Assembly: GCA_964013575.1 (NCBI GenBank)
Contig: CAXGWP010000006.1
Span: 1 to 64,000, forward strand
DNA: 64,000 nt
Direction of reading: 5' to 3'
From: BJGV01 sp964013575
GTDB lineage: Bacteria; Pseudomonadota; Gammaproteobacteria; Burkholderiales; Nitrosomonadaceae
Under the pieces are notes generated by a model that saw only the letters and a program-made list of their open reading frames with translations, was not told where the DNA came from and searched no databases. A program made the position numbers and the translations under genes. Shown here piece after piece: positions 1 through 8,804 of this stretch; within the stretch, counting starts at the first letter, position 1, and the number at the start of each line of letters is the position of its first letter.

Positions 1-166
1 TCAAGTACCGCGAGTATCGCCTGAATTGCCAAATAAATCAACCAGTAGGCCCCTACATAGGTGGAATTTTTGGGACATATTCTTATTGTTTTACTTTAAT
101 AATCATTATTTTATACGCAGAAAGTTTCTAATTGAATTATGTTTAGTATAGTTATAATTTAAGGGG
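1..166. other. Left-edge stretch, no supported gene
   Basis: No complete gene is visible here. The first 80 bases are richer in G+C than the local average. On the minus strand they are open to the window edge in a frame reading a hydrophobic, Trp- and Tyr-containing stretch (VGAYWLIYLAIQAILAVL), but with no ATG, GTG or TTG start in view. A second open frame runs on the plus strand to about position 132. Either could be the end of a neighbouring gene; I cannot identify one. The remainder is AT-rich and shows nothing. Confidence 0.3.
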
Positions 167-181
167 TATCCCTAGGGGATA
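167..181 (-). terminator. Short hairpin downstream of tRNA-Arg
   Basis: Arms TATCCC and GGGATA enclose a three-base loop about 55 bases beyond the 3' end of the minus-strand tRNA-Arg. The stem is followed by CCCCTTAAATT rather than a clean U-run, so it is only a weak terminator or processing-site candidate. Confidence 0.3.
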
Positions 182-234
182 GATTGAATGTATTATATAA
201 GGTTAGTTGTATATTAAATTTTAATTGGATTGAT

Positions 235-311
235 TGGCGCGCCCAACACGATTCGAACGTGTGACCCCCGCCTTCGGAGGGCGGTACTCTATCCATCTGA
301 GCTATGGGCGC
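235..311 (-). tRNA. tRNA-Arg (anticodon CCG)
   Basis: The minus strand folds into a full cloverleaf. The acceptor stem pairs GCGCCCA with TGGGCGC, the discriminator is G and CCA is encoded. The anticodon loop is CTCCGAA between CCGCC and GGCGG, giving anticodon CCG (Arg, codon CGG). The T-loop has the usual TTCGAAT. It stands alone between the unresolved left edge and the cytochrome c gene. Confidence 0.96.
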
Positions 312-471
312 TATTAAATTTTACAAGTGTGGCAGATATTATATTTAGCAGCAATAGCATTTTTTATTGTATTTCTGTCTTATGCAGTTGGTATATTTTT
401 TATAAGAATAGTGTGGTCTTTTAATTTTATCGCATTATTAATTCAAATTTTATTGAAAGGGAAGGTACGCA

Positions 472-1005
472 GTGAGTACTAATGAAGAAAATACCTCGGG
501 TATAAAAACACCAAAACAGTTAATTATAGTTATTCTTTTAGCATTTATAGTTCCGGTTACAGTATTTGTATTGTTGGCTCAATATTCATCTGGAGGCCTT
601 TCAAAAAATAATAGAAGTGGCATTTCTTCTGAGGAATCTCTAGCTCAAAGGATAAAGCCTATTGGATCATTAATTTTGGGAGACGCCTCACAATTAGCTA
701 AAAATGTACAAAAGAAGGATGCTGATTTAGCAATATCTACGATGCCTAAGGCTGATGCAGGACCAGCTAGTATTGAAGATATTTACTCTTCTAGCTGTTC
801 TGCTTGTCATGCTAGTGGAGCCGCAGGAGCCCCTAAATTAGGAGATAAAGAGGCGTGGGCACCACGTGTAGAGGATGGGATTGAAATACTTTATAGTAGT
901 GCAATTAAGGGCAAGAATGCAATGCCTCCAAAAGGTGGTAATACTAGCTTATCAAATGAGGATGTTAAGGCAGTAGTAGATTATATGGTAAGTAAAATTA
1001 AATAA
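472..1005 (+). CDS. Membrane-anchored monoheme cytochrome c (c5-like)
   Basis: This is a probable electron carrier attached to the periplasmic face of the inner membrane. An uncleaved hydrophobic helix lies at about residues 15-37, followed by a low-complexity linker and a C-terminal class I cytochrome c domain. The heme attachment site CSACH is at residues 109-113, and Met151 in the AMPPKGG segment is the likely axial ligand. The start is GTG, preceded by GAAAGGGAAGG at good spacing. The 177-residue length suits the cytochrome c5 family with an N-terminal anchor. Its redox partner cannot be told from the neighbours, since a lone tRNA lies upstream and apaH downstream. Confidence 0.87.
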   Translation: MSTNEENTSGIKTPKQLIIVILLAFIVPVTVFVLLAQYSSGGLSKNNRSGISSEESLAQRIKPIGSLILGDASQLAKNVQKKDADLAISTMPKADAGPASIEDIYSSSCSACHASGAAGAPKLGDKEAWAPRVEDGIEILYSSAIKGKNAMPPKGGNTSLSNEDVKAVVDYMVSKIK

Positions 1006-1082
1006 ATTCTGTGGAATAAATATAATATTTGAAATAAGGGTGATAGCGGATGTCTCATTATTTTTAATAGGACATATGGTTT

Positions 1083-1913
1083 ATGGCTACTTATGCAATT
1101 GGTGATATTCAGGGTAGTTATAAGGAGTTTAGGCAGCTTCTAGATTTAATTAATTTAAATTCAAATGATAATCTATGGTTGGTTGGGGATATTGTTAATC
1201 GTGGCCCCGATTCTCTCCTACTGCTTCGTTTTCTTAGGACAATAAGTGATAAAGTTATAATTGTACTTGGAAATCATGATATACATCTGCTTATGGTTGC
1301 AGGGGGTTATGCTAACGCTCAATCTGGTGATACTTTGCAGGGTATACTTAATGCGCCTGATCGAGACGAATTACTTCACTGGTTAAGGAATCAGAGGTTG
1401 CTTCATATTTCAGAAGAATATGTTTTGGTACATGCTGGTTTATTGCCTTCATGGAGTGTAGCGCAAGCTGCAGAGCTAGCAAAAGAAGCTGAATCTTTTA
1501 TACAAAATAGTGATCGTAGTATTCCACTTAAATTAAGCTCCCATTTATATGGTAATTATCCTAGTCAATGGGATAGCAGTTTGAAAGGTTACGATCGTAT
1601 ACGCGTAATTATTAATGCTTTAACACGTATGCGTATTTGTACTTCTAAGGGGAGAATGAATCTTTCTTTTAAAGGTCATGCAGGAGAAATTCCAGTTGGT
1701 TATTTTCCTTGGTTTGATGTGCCGAATAGAGTTAGTAAAGAGGCAACTGTTATCTGCGGTCATTGGTCTGCACTTTCTTTGCAGGTAAAGAGTAATTTAA
1801 TTGCATTGGATACTGGTTGTATATGGGGCGGTAGCTTAACAGCTATTAGGTTGGAGGATCGGGAGATTTTTCAGATACCTTGTGCCAAGAGGTTTGAGGA
1901 GATAAAGCACTAG
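1083..1913 (+). CDS. apaH: Bis(5'-nucleosyl)-tetraphosphatase, symmetrical
   Basis: ApaH hydrolyses Ap4A to two ADP in the cytoplasm and limits alarmone-type dinucleotides and Np4 RNA caps. The calcineurin-like metal-binding motifs are in order: GDIQG at residues 7-11, GDIVNRGPDS at 35-44 and GNHD at 63-66, with later His residues in the VHAGLLP and GHWSA segments. At 276 residues it is close to family length. It stands alone on the plus strand, and its last 68 bases overlap the 3' end of the convergent plsC gene, so the two transcripts must be partly antisense. Confidence 0.94.
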   Translation: MATYAIGDIQGSYKEFRQLLDLINLNSNDNLWLVGDIVNRGPDSLLLLRFLRTISDKVIIVLGNHDIHLLMVAGGYANAQSGDTLQGILNAPDRDELLHWLRNQRLLHISEEYVLVHAGLLPSWSVAQAAELAKEAESFIQNSDRSIPLKLSSHLYGNYPSQWDSSLKGYDRIRVIINALTRMRICTSKGRMNLSFKGHAGEIPVGYFPWFDVPNRVSKEATVICGHWSALSLQVKSNLIALDTGCIWGGSLTAIRLEDREIFQIPCAKRFEEIKH

Positions 1914-2637
1914 TAATAATCTTTTGGGAAGCACGAGCCAGCTCATGTCTATTTTTCAGATTACTAATAGGGTTAGAAAAGATTAATTCAACATTAATCC
2001 AAGGTTGCTTGATTATTGTTTTTATTGATTCAAGTAATGAGATTCCATCATATACAGCTTCTTTACTGATTTCTCCAAATGTATCATAGTAACGAATTGC
2101 TACTGGATATATTTTAGCATTAATATTCACAGCAGATTGTAATAATGATGAATGGAATTTCTTAACTGTAATCCCATTACTAGTTGTTCCCTCTGGAAAT
2201 ATTGTGACATATTCTCCTGAATTAAGTACATGACTAATATCCTGATTAATACGCATAATATCAGAGATCTTTTTTCGTTCAATAAATAAAGTTCCTACAT
2301 TTTTGCTCAGCCAGCCAAATAATGGCCAGCTTCTAATTTCTGCTTTGGCTACAAAACGAGATGGGCAAATTGTCATCAGTGCATATATATCTAACCAAGA
2401 TATATGATTAGCCACTAACATTATTGGCTGATTACACTTAACAGGTGGAGCGCCTCTAAAGTGTATTCTTATGGAAAGAATAGTAAGGAGCTTTATAGAC
2501 CAATTCTTAGCCATACGTTTTTGAGATGGCTGACTGATATGTGGATAAATTGCAGACTGTAATAGCCCTGAGATAATATGGAGTATTATACGGATGGAAC
2601 GAACTATTTGTATGGATTTATTAGTAGGATTATTCAT
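1846..2637 (-). CDS. plsC: 1-acyl-sn-glycerol-3-phosphate acyltransferase
   Basis: Transfers an acyl group to lysophosphatidic acid to make phosphatidic acid at the inner membrane. The acyltransferase motif NHISWLD (HX4D) lies at residues 77-83 and the substrate-binding motif FPEGTT at 147-152. A hydrophobic segment near residues 10-30 could anchor the protein. Length is 263 residues. The C-terminal codons overlap the end of apaH on the opposite strand. Upstream on the same strand is a PfkB kinase gene about 100 bp away, so cotranscription is possible. Specificity within the PlsC superfamily cannot be settled from sequence. Confidence 0.85.
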   Translation of the reverse strand: MNNPTNKSIQIVRSIRIILHIISGLLQSAIYPHISQPSQKRMAKNWSIKLLTILSIRIHFRGAPPVKCNQPIMLVANHISWLDIYALMTICPSRFVAKAEIRSWPLFGWLSKNVGTLFIERKKISDIMRINQDISHVLNSGEYVTIFPEGTTSNGITVKKFHSSLLQSAVNINAKIYPVAIRYYDTFGEISKEAVYDGISLLESIKTIIKQPWINVELIFSNPISNLKNRHELARASQKIITSALSPQTSWHKVSEKSPDPPT

Positions 2638-2743
2638 GAATTAATAAAACATTATGTTACTTTGTCCTAAGTTTAGCTAACTACATAAAAAAGATTTAAA
2701 TGTATTTATTTGGTAGAAATTATTTTATATGGTAGACATTCCA

Positions 2744-3676
2744 TTAAATGTGGCTACCAAATGATTTAAAATATCGATATGAAATTTCTTCGTAACTAAA
2801 ATTATGATTTTGTCCTCCACGTTGAGAAATTTTTAACGCCCCCATAAGTGAGCTAAGTTGTCCAGTTGTCTGCCAATCCATTTCATTCTCAATACCATAT
2901 AATAGACCCGCACGGTAAGCATCACCACATCCTGTTGGGTCAATTTGTTCCTCTATTTGCACACATGGGATTTTAATTTCTTTTTTATTAGAGAAAATAA
3001 TAGAACCTTGTGATCCTTTTGTAACAATTAATCCCTTCACAAGTTTTGCTAACTCTTGTAGAGTACATTCAGTACGTTCTTGGAGCAACTGGCTTTCATA
3101 GTCGTTAACAGTGATATAGTCTGCTTTTTTAATAAAATCATGTAACTCTTTACTACTAAACATTGGTAAGCCTTGTCCTGGATCGAATAAGAAAGGAATA
3201 CCTGCCTCATAAAATTCTTGTGCATGTTGTAACATACCATTACGACCATCAGGAGAAACGATGCCAAGTTTAATATCTTTTGCATCAGTCACATGATTAA
3301 GATCTGAAAAATTCATTGCGCCAGGATGAAATGCTGTAATTTGATTATTTGCTAGATCAGTTGTAATAAATGCTTGTGCAGTATAGGTATCTTTAACATG
3401 TTTTATATGGTTCTGTTTTAGGCCTAATTTTTTTATTCTTTGAGCATATGGCTCGTAGTCGTCACCTACAGTTGCCATTATAATTGGAGACCCGCCAAGC
3501 ATTTGTAGGTTATAGGCAATATTACCAGCACAACCACCAAACTCGCGTCGCATTTCTGGAACTAGAAAAGCTACATTAAGAATACTTATTTTTTCAGGTA
3601 AAATGTGATTTTCAAAATGATCATGGAAAGTCATGATCGTATCATAGGCAATTGACCCGCAAATCAGAGTGCGCAT
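2744..3676 (-). CDS. PfkB-family sugar or nucleoside kinase
   Basis: A ribokinase-superfamily kinase phosphorylating a sugar or nucleoside with ATP. Family signs are the N-terminal strand with GSIAYDT, the glycine-rich FGGCAGNIAYNL segment around residues 47-58, and the C-terminal signature DPTGCGDAYRAGLLYG with the catalytic Asp in GCGD. Length 310 is typical. The sequence resembles proteins annotated as adenosine kinase or unspecified carbohydrate kinase; the substrate is not determined. It follows gcvPB by 70 bp on the same strand and may be a distal member of the glycine cleavage operon. Confidence 0.8.
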   Translation of the reverse strand: MRTLICGSIAYDTIMTFHDHFENHILPEKISILNVAFLVPEMRREFGGCAGNIAYNLQMLGGSPIIMATVGDDYEPYAQRIKKLGLKQNHIKHVKDTYTAQAFITTDLANNQITAFHPGAMNFSDLNHVTDAKDIKLGIVSPDGRNGMLQHAQEFYEAGIPFLFDPGQGLPMFSSKELHDFIKKADYITVNDYESQLLQERTECTLQELAKLVKGLIVTKGSQGSIIFSNKKEIKIPCVQIEEQIDPTGCGDAYRAGLLYGIENEMDWQTTGQLSSLMGALKISQRGGQNHNFSYEEISYRYFKSFGSHI

Positions 3677-3746
3677 ATTTTCTCAGCTGTAATTTTCTGT
3701 CTTATTTAAATTTAAATATGTTTAGAAGAATTATTAATAATGTTTA

Positions 3747-5192
3747 TTATTTCCAGGTCAAATCTAATTCTCGTGCAGCTTTAACATCATCTAGTCTTTG
3801 TAAGCTAGTAGTATGAGGTGCGCCTTTTAATATGTCTGGGTTTGAGTAAGCTTCATCTAAAATTTCTTTCATAGATAAAACAAAGAAATCTAAGGTTTCT
3901 TTAGATTCAGTCTCAGCTGGTTCAATTAATAAACATTCGGGCACAAGGAGTGGGAAATAGGTGGTAGGAGCATGGAATCCTTTATCAATTAATCTTTTAG
4001 CGACATCCATTGCTGTCACACCAGTTCTTTCTTTTAGTTTTTTTAAAGTGATAATAAATTCATGGCTAGCTCGACGGTTAGGATAAGCTATTTCAAATCC
4101 TACCTTACTTAATTCTTTCATTAAATAATTTGCATTAAGGGTAGCAAAATCAGCTACACGGTGCATTCCTTCTGCACCCAGTAATCGAGCATAAATATAT
4201 GCTCTTAATAGTACTCCAGAATTTCCCATATGGGCTGAGAATCGTCCAATGGACTGAGGTATCTCTTTCTCAGTTAGCCAGCGATATATCCCATTATCCT
4301 TAGTTACTATTGGAACAGGGATGAATGGTAGAAGTCTTTTTGCAACTCCTACTGGAGCAGATCCTGGGCCACCTCCACCATGAGGAGTAGAGAATGTTTT
4401 GTGTAGATTCATATGAATTACATCAAATCCCATATCACCAGGTTTTACTTTACCTAATATTGCATTTAGGTTTGCTCCATCATAATATAATAAGCCTCCT
4501 GCTTCATGGACCATTCTACTCATTTCTACGATGTTTTTCTCAAAAACACCAAGCGTTGAAGGGTTGGTTAGCATTAATCCAGCTGTCTGAGGGCCTATTG
4601 CTGTTTTTAAGGCAGCCATGTCAACATCACCCTCTTTATCAGTAGAAATTTCTACTACCTTATAGCCGCACATTACTGCAGTTGCTGGATTGGTCCCATG
4701 AGCTGCATCAGGTATGATAATTTCAGTACGTGCATTATCTCCACGAGATTCATGATAGGCACGTATCATTGCCACACCAATAAGTTCACCTTGTGCGCCT
4801 GCCATTGGAGTAAGACTAACACTTTGCATACCGGACACATCTTTTAGAATTTCCTGTAATTCGTACATACATTCAAGATACCCTTGCCCAGTATCTTCTG
4901 GTGCAAGTGGATGTCTTGCAAGAAATTGAGGGAGCATAGCTAATGAATTACATGCCCGCGGATTATATTTCATTGTGCAAGAACCCAGTGGGTAAAATTC
5001 TGTATCTATAGAAAAATTCTTTTGTGATAGTCTAGTGTAGTGTCGTATAGCATCCATCTCAGAAACTTCTGGCAGCATTGGAGGATTTTTACGCAGGCGA
5101 TCTTGTGGGATATGTATAGTTTTTTCTCCCTCAGAAATTGGCGATTGAGAGTGGTTGTATCTTCCGGAACGGGAATGTTCAAATATCAGCAT
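3747..5192 (-). CDS. gcvPB: Glycine dehydrogenase (decarboxylating) subunit 2
   Basis: C-terminal half of the split P-protein. With GcvPA it decarboxylates glycine and passes the aminomethyl group to lipoyl-GcvH. The PLP-binding lysine is Lys265 in NLHKTF, followed by the glycine-rich loop HGGGGPG. The N-terminal PLGSCTMKYNPR segment is also typical. Length 481 fits the two-subunit form rather than the fused protein of about 950 residues. It is last of the gcv genes, 16 bp after tpx. No clear Shine-Dalgarno precedes the ATG, which suggests coupling to translation of tpx. Confidence 0.96.
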   Translation of the reverse strand: MLIFEHSRSGRYNHSQSPISEGEKTIHIPQDRLRKNPPMLPEVSEMDAIRHYTRLSQKNFSIDTEFYPLGSCTMKYNPRACNSLAMLPQFLARHPLAPEDTGQGYLECMYELQEILKDVSGMQSVSLTPMAGAQGELIGVAMIRAYHESRGDNARTEIIIPDAAHGTNPATAVMCGYKVVEISTDKEGDVDMAALKTAIGPQTAGLMLTNPSTLGVFEKNIVEMSRMVHEAGGLLYYDGANLNAILGKVKPGDMGFDVIHMNLHKTFSTPHGGGGPGSAPVGVAKRLLPFIPVPIVTKDNGIYRWLTEKEIPQSIGRFSAHMGNSGVLLRAYIYARLLGAEGMHRVADFATLNANYLMKELSKVGFEIAYPNRRASHEFIITLKKLKERTGVTAMDVAKRLIDKGFHAPTTYFPLLVPECLLIEPAETESKETLDFFVLSMKEILDEAYSNPDILKGAPHTTSLQRLDDVKAARELDLTWK

Positions 5193-5208
5193 GGTTAAAT
5201 TTGTTATA

Positions 5209-5703
5209 TTATTTTAAAGCAGCTAAGGCTGCATCATAGTTTGGTTCATTTTTTATTTCTGGTACTAATTCAGCATAAATAACATTATCAGATTCATCTA
5301 ATACGATAACTGCACGTGCAGTAAGACCAGCTAAGGGCCCATCACTAATTGCGACACCATATTTGTTTTTAAAGCTCTGGTTTCGCATGGTAGACAATAC
5401 TACTACTTTATCTAGGCTCTCAGTTGTACAGAAACGACTCATTGCGAAAGGCAGGTCAGCTGAAATTATTAGTACGACAGTATCGGTTAAATTACTAGCT
5501 TCTTCATTAAACTTTCGGGTAGAAATTGCACAAACTGGTGTGTCTAGACTAGGTACTATATTAAGCACTTTCTTTTTACTAGGAAAGTCTTTAAGTGATA
5601 CGTCATTTAGATCTTTTCCTGTTAATAAAAGATCTGGTGCTTTAGTTCCTATTTGTGGAAAATTTCCTTCTATTTTTACGTTATTGCCTGCGAATGTAAC
5701 CAT
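5209..5703 (-). CDS. tpx: Thiol peroxidase (Tpx-type peroxiredoxin)
   Basis: Reduces hydrogen and lipid peroxides using thioredoxin. The peroxidatic Cys58 sits in SLDTPVCAISTRKF and the resolving Cys92 in RFCTTESL, the spacing of atypical 2-Cys Tpx. Length 164 is standard. The ATG is preceded by AAGGAGA at 5-6 bases. The gene lies between gcvPA (41 bp upstream) and gcvPB (16 bp downstream) on the same strand, so it is probably transcribed with the glycine cleavage genes and controlled by the glycine riboswitch, an unusual position for a peroxidase. Confidence 0.95.
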   Translation of the reverse strand: MVTFAGNNVKIEGNFPQIGTKAPDLLLTGKDLNDVSLKDFPSKKKVLNIVPSLDTPVCAISTRKFNEEASNLTDTVVLIISADLPFAMSRFCTTESLDKVVVLSTMRNQSFKNKYGVAISDGPLAGLTARAVIVLDESDNVIYAELVPEIKNEPNYDAALAALK

Positions 5704-5744
5704 AATTTTCTCCTTAAGTGAGAATTATAAAGAATCAATAAAGT

Positions 5745-7127
5745 TTACGTTGATTTAATATCTGGCGTGTTGTAATTAGATAATATATGGCTTAGGTAAT
5801 TTGTAAATTTAGTTAGGTCATCTGGTAATTTTGTTTCAGTTGCACAAACTAAAATAGTATTCTCTAGATCTGAATAATATTCTTTTAGGTTTATCCCTGC
5901 TAAAATCTTTTTTGATTTAAGTTTCTTTAATACATATTCAGCTGATATTGGTAGTGTTATTGCTGCCTCATAGAACAAAGATCCGCTAAAGGTTCTGTGT
6001 ACCCCATTTATAGATTCTAGTTGCTTCACGAGATCCATTGTATTTGAATGGGATTTTTCAGCAATTTGTTGTAATCCTTTTGGTCCTACTAAAGCCATGT
6101 AAATAGTTGCAGCTGTAACCATTAGTCCCTGATTAGTACAGATATTAGAGGTTGCTTTAGATCTTCGTATATGTTGCTCTCGTGCTTGAAGTGTTAATAC
6201 AAAGCCAGATTTGCCATTTAAATCTGTCGTACGACCAATGATGCGCCCAGGCATTTGCCTAACCAATTTCTTTTTACAGGCCATAAAGCCAAAATAAGGA
6301 CCGCCGCTAGAGAGTGGAATTCCCAATGGTTGGCCCTCACCTACTGCTATATCTGCACCATTATTGCCCCATTCTCCAGGAGGTACGAGCATTGCTAAAG
6401 CCAATGGGTTAACTACACCAATAGCTAATGCATTATTTTTATGCGCCCAGTTGGTTAGTGCGTCAACTTCTTCTAGAACACCAAAGAAATTTGGCTGTGG
6501 AATAATTAGTGCTGCAATGTCGTGCCCAACGAAATGGTCCAAATTCTCTGGAAGAACATGTCCACATTTTTTACAGTAAGAAATTTCTATAATTTCAATA
6601 TTTTGATTTTTTACAATAGTATTTACTACCTTACGATAAACGGGATGAATTGTAGATGGTATTAATACTTTGCGTGAACTTCTATGAGAACGTACAGCCA
6701 TTAATACAGCCTCAGCTAGTGCAGTTGCGCCATCGTACATGCTTGCATTTGATACATCCATACCAGTAAGTGAAGCCATCATAGTTTGGTATTCGTAAAG
6801 CAGTTGGAGTGTCCCTTGGCTAGCTTCTGCTTGATATGGGGTATAAGAGGAATAAAATTCACCTCGAGTTGCAATCTGCCACACAGCTGCTGGAATGTGG
6901 TGCTCATATGCACCTGCACCAATAAAATTAAGATAATGGCCATCTGTTTCCGCTCTTTCTAACATTAGCCTAGAGATTGCCATTTCATTCATTCCCGGTG
7001 GGATTTCTTTTAATTTTCCATTCTTTAATTCAGGTGGAATTTCATCAAATAGTTCTTCAATTGAGCTTGCTCCTATGCTAGCAAGCATCTCGGTTATATC
7101 TTCTTTTGTATGTGGGATATATGGCAT
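5745..7127 (-). CDS. gcvPA: Glycine dehydrogenase (decarboxylating) subunit 1
   Basis: N-terminal half of the split P-protein of the glycine cleavage system, acting with GcvPB as the PLP-dependent decarboxylase. It has family landmarks such as MPYIPHTKEDI at the start and an NICTNQGL segment late in the protein. I place the start at the ATG at 7127, giving 460 residues and the MPxIPHT N-terminus expected for the family; an in-frame TTG four codons earlier is less likely. The gene follows gcvH by about 100 bp and precedes tpx. Confidence 0.95.
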   Translation of the reverse strand: MPYIPHTKEDITEMLASIGASSIEELFDEIPPELKNGKLKEIPPGMNEMAISRLMLERAETDGHYLNFIGAGAYEHHIPAAVWQIATRGEFYSSYTPYQAEASQGTLQLLYEYQTMMASLTGMDVSNASMYDGATALAEAVLMAVRSHRSSRKVLIPSTIHPVYRKVVNTIVKNQNIEIIEISYCKKCGHVLPENLDHFVGHDIAALIIPQPNFFGVLEEVDALTNWAHKNNALAIGVVNPLALAMLVPPGEWGNNGADIAVGEGQPLGIPLSSGGPYFGFMACKKKLVRQMPGRIIGRTTDLNGKSGFVLTLQAREQHIRRSKATSNICTNQGLMVTAATIYMALVGPKGLQQIAEKSHSNTMDLVKQLESINGVHRTFSGSLFYEAAITLPISAEYVLKKLKSKKILAGINLKEYYSDLENTILVCATETKLPDDLTKFTNYLSHILSNYNTPDIKST

Positions 7128-7231
7128 ATTCTGATTCAATAAATCTTATTTGATAAATATTTAATTATAGCTACTGAAATATAATATATAGGTGATCTAT
7201 TTTGTTAGTATTGATTTTTTCTAGTATTTCT

Positions 7232-7621
7232 TCAATGGTCTTCATTTTCTATAGTTTTTTGATATTCACTTGAATTAAGTAGACTATTTAATTCTTCTAT
7301 ATTAGATGGTTTTATTTTATATAACCATGCAGAATAAGCGTCTTCATTTATTTTTTCTGGTGCTGATTCTAACTCAGGATTGATTATAATTACTTCCCCT
7401 GAGATTGGGGCATATACGTCAGCTGCTGCTTTTACTGATTCAACAACAGCACATTCTTCTTTCTGTGTAAGGTGGCGCCCTACTTGTGGTATTTCTACAA
7501 ACACCATATCGCCAAGTAACTCTTGGGCGTGAGCTGTAATTCCAGTTGTAGCAGTGCCGTCTTCTTCAATTCTTATCCATTCATGAGATTTTGTATATTT
7601 TAGATGGGTTGGAATATTCAT
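7232..7621 (-). CDS. gcvH: Glycine cleavage system H protein
   Basis: Lipoyl carrier that shuttles the aminomethyl intermediate between P, T and L proteins. The lipoylated lysine is Lys64 in VVESVKAAADVYAPISGEV. Length 129 is normal. The ATG is preceded by TTGGAG at about 8 bases. It is second in the operon, 42 bp after gcvT. No dihydrolipoamide dehydrogenase (L protein) gene is present in this window; it is usually shared with other dehydrogenase complexes. Confidence 0.97.
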   Translation of the reverse strand: MNIPTHLKYTKSHEWIRIEEDGTATTGITAHAQELLGDMVFVEIPQVGRHLTQKEECAVVESVKAAADVYAPISGEVIIINPELESAPEKINEDAYSAWLYKIKPSNIEELNSLLNSSEYQKTIENEDH

Positions 7622-7663
7622 GTTAATGCTCCAATATGAAATAATGTTATTTTATAGGTTATC

Positions 7664-8752
7664 TTAAATTAGGCTTTTCCCATTACGTACAAATGGGTAT
7701 TTTACTATTTTTGCTCGTAGTCTTTTATCTCGGACTAGCACCCGAACTTCTTCACCTATAGATAATGGTATTGGTAATCTTGCAAGTGCAATAGATGAAT
7801 TTAAAGTAGGTGAAAACCCACCACTAGTAATTTCTCCTGTATTTTTTTCTTGACCTTGTTGAATTTCAACCTCTTGATGCTCTCGTAATACACCACGATC
7901 TAATAATAATAGGCCAAATAATTGATATTTGATTTTTGTTTCTATAAGCGCTTTTTTACCAATAAAATCACGATCACTTTTTAAATCAACAGTCCAAGTT
8001 AAGCCTGATTCTAATGGGCTAGTAGTTTCATCCATATCTTGTCCATAAAGATTCATGCCAGCTTCAAGTCGTAAGGTATCACGTGCACCAAGACCGGCAG
8101 GAGAAACACCTGCTTTGTGTAGAGCCTCCCATAAATTCTTAGCATTATTCTCTGGTAGCATAATCTCAAACCCATCTTCACCAGTATATCCAGTACGTGC
8201 AATGAAATATTGATCATATATAATAGAATGAAATACTTTTAGAGTTTCAGTGGCAGCCTTTGATCCTGAAATAGCTTGCCATACTTTTGTACGGGAATTT
8301 GGACCTTGTATTGCAATCATAGCAAGGTCCCTACGTGAGGTGATTGTTAATTCAGGATTAAGTTTCTTGCGTTGAGTCTGTATCCAAGATATATCTTTTT
8401 CAGCAGTTCCTGCATTTACAACTATTCGGAACCATGATTCAGAAAGGAAATAAACAATAAGGTCATCTATTATTCCACCTTCTATATTTAGCATGCAGGT
8501 ATATAGTGCTTTGCCTGGAATAGTTAGTTTATCAACATTATTGGCAACTAATTGGCGTAGAAAATTACGTGCATTTTTGCCTCTAATATCAATAGCAAGC
8601 ATATGTGATACATCAAACATACCTGCGTTTTTTCTTATATTATGGTGCTCGTTAAGCTGGGACCCGTAATGTAGGGGCATGCTCCAACCACCAAAATCTA
8701 CCATTTTTGCATTCATGTCCTGGTGGACTTGATTTAGTGATGTTGTTTTCAT
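7664..8752 (-). CDS. gcvT: Glycine cleavage system T protein (aminomethyltransferase)
   Basis: Transfers the methylene group from aminomethyl-lipoyl-GcvH to tetrahydrofolate, releasing ammonia. The N-terminus (HYGSQLNEHHNIRKNAGMFDVSH read in part) and the ARTGYTGEDGFEI and GLGARDTLRLEAGM segments are typical GcvT signatures. Length 362 matches the family. It is the first gene of the operon and begins 24 bases after the riboswitch terminator stem, so its expression, and that of gcvH, gcvPA, tpx and gcvPB, should depend on antitermination by glycine. Confidence 0.97.
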   Translation of the reverse strand: MKTTSLNQVHQDMNAKMVDFGGWSMPLHYGSQLNEHHNIRKNAGMFDVSHMLAIDIRGKNARNFLRQLVANNVDKLTIPGKALYTCMLNIEGGIIDDLIVYFLSESWFRIVVNAGTAEKDISWIQTQRKKLNPELTITSRRDLAMIAIQGPNSRTKVWQAISGSKAATETLKVFHSIIYDQYFIARTGYTGEDGFEIMLPENNAKNLWEALHKAGVSPAGLGARDTLRLEAGMNLYGQDMDETTSPLESGLTWTVDLKSDRDFIGKKALIETKIKYQLFGLLLLDRGVLREHQEVEIQQGQEKNTGEITSGGFSPTLNSSIALARLPIPLSIGEEVRVLVRDKRLRAKIVKYPFVRNGKSLI

Positions 8753-8766
8753 TACAAATTTTTTTT

Positions 8767-8804
8767 AAAAAAAAAAGGTGAAGTCAAACTTATATGACTT
8801 CACC
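8767..8804 (-). terminator. gcvT: Intrinsic terminator of the glycine riboswitch
   Basis: On the minus strand GGTGAAGTCA (8804-8795) pairs perfectly with TGACTTCACC (8786-8777) around an 8-base loop, followed by ten U residues (8776-8767). This is a strong rho-independent terminator placed between the aptamer and the gcvT start codon. Its position implies that transcription of the gcv operon stops here unless an alternative fold intervenes. Confidence 0.93.

Noticed and set aside
230..424. 64-codon frame over the tRNA-Arg gene
   Set aside because: It reads through the tRNA and has no homology-like features; the tRNA explains the sequence.
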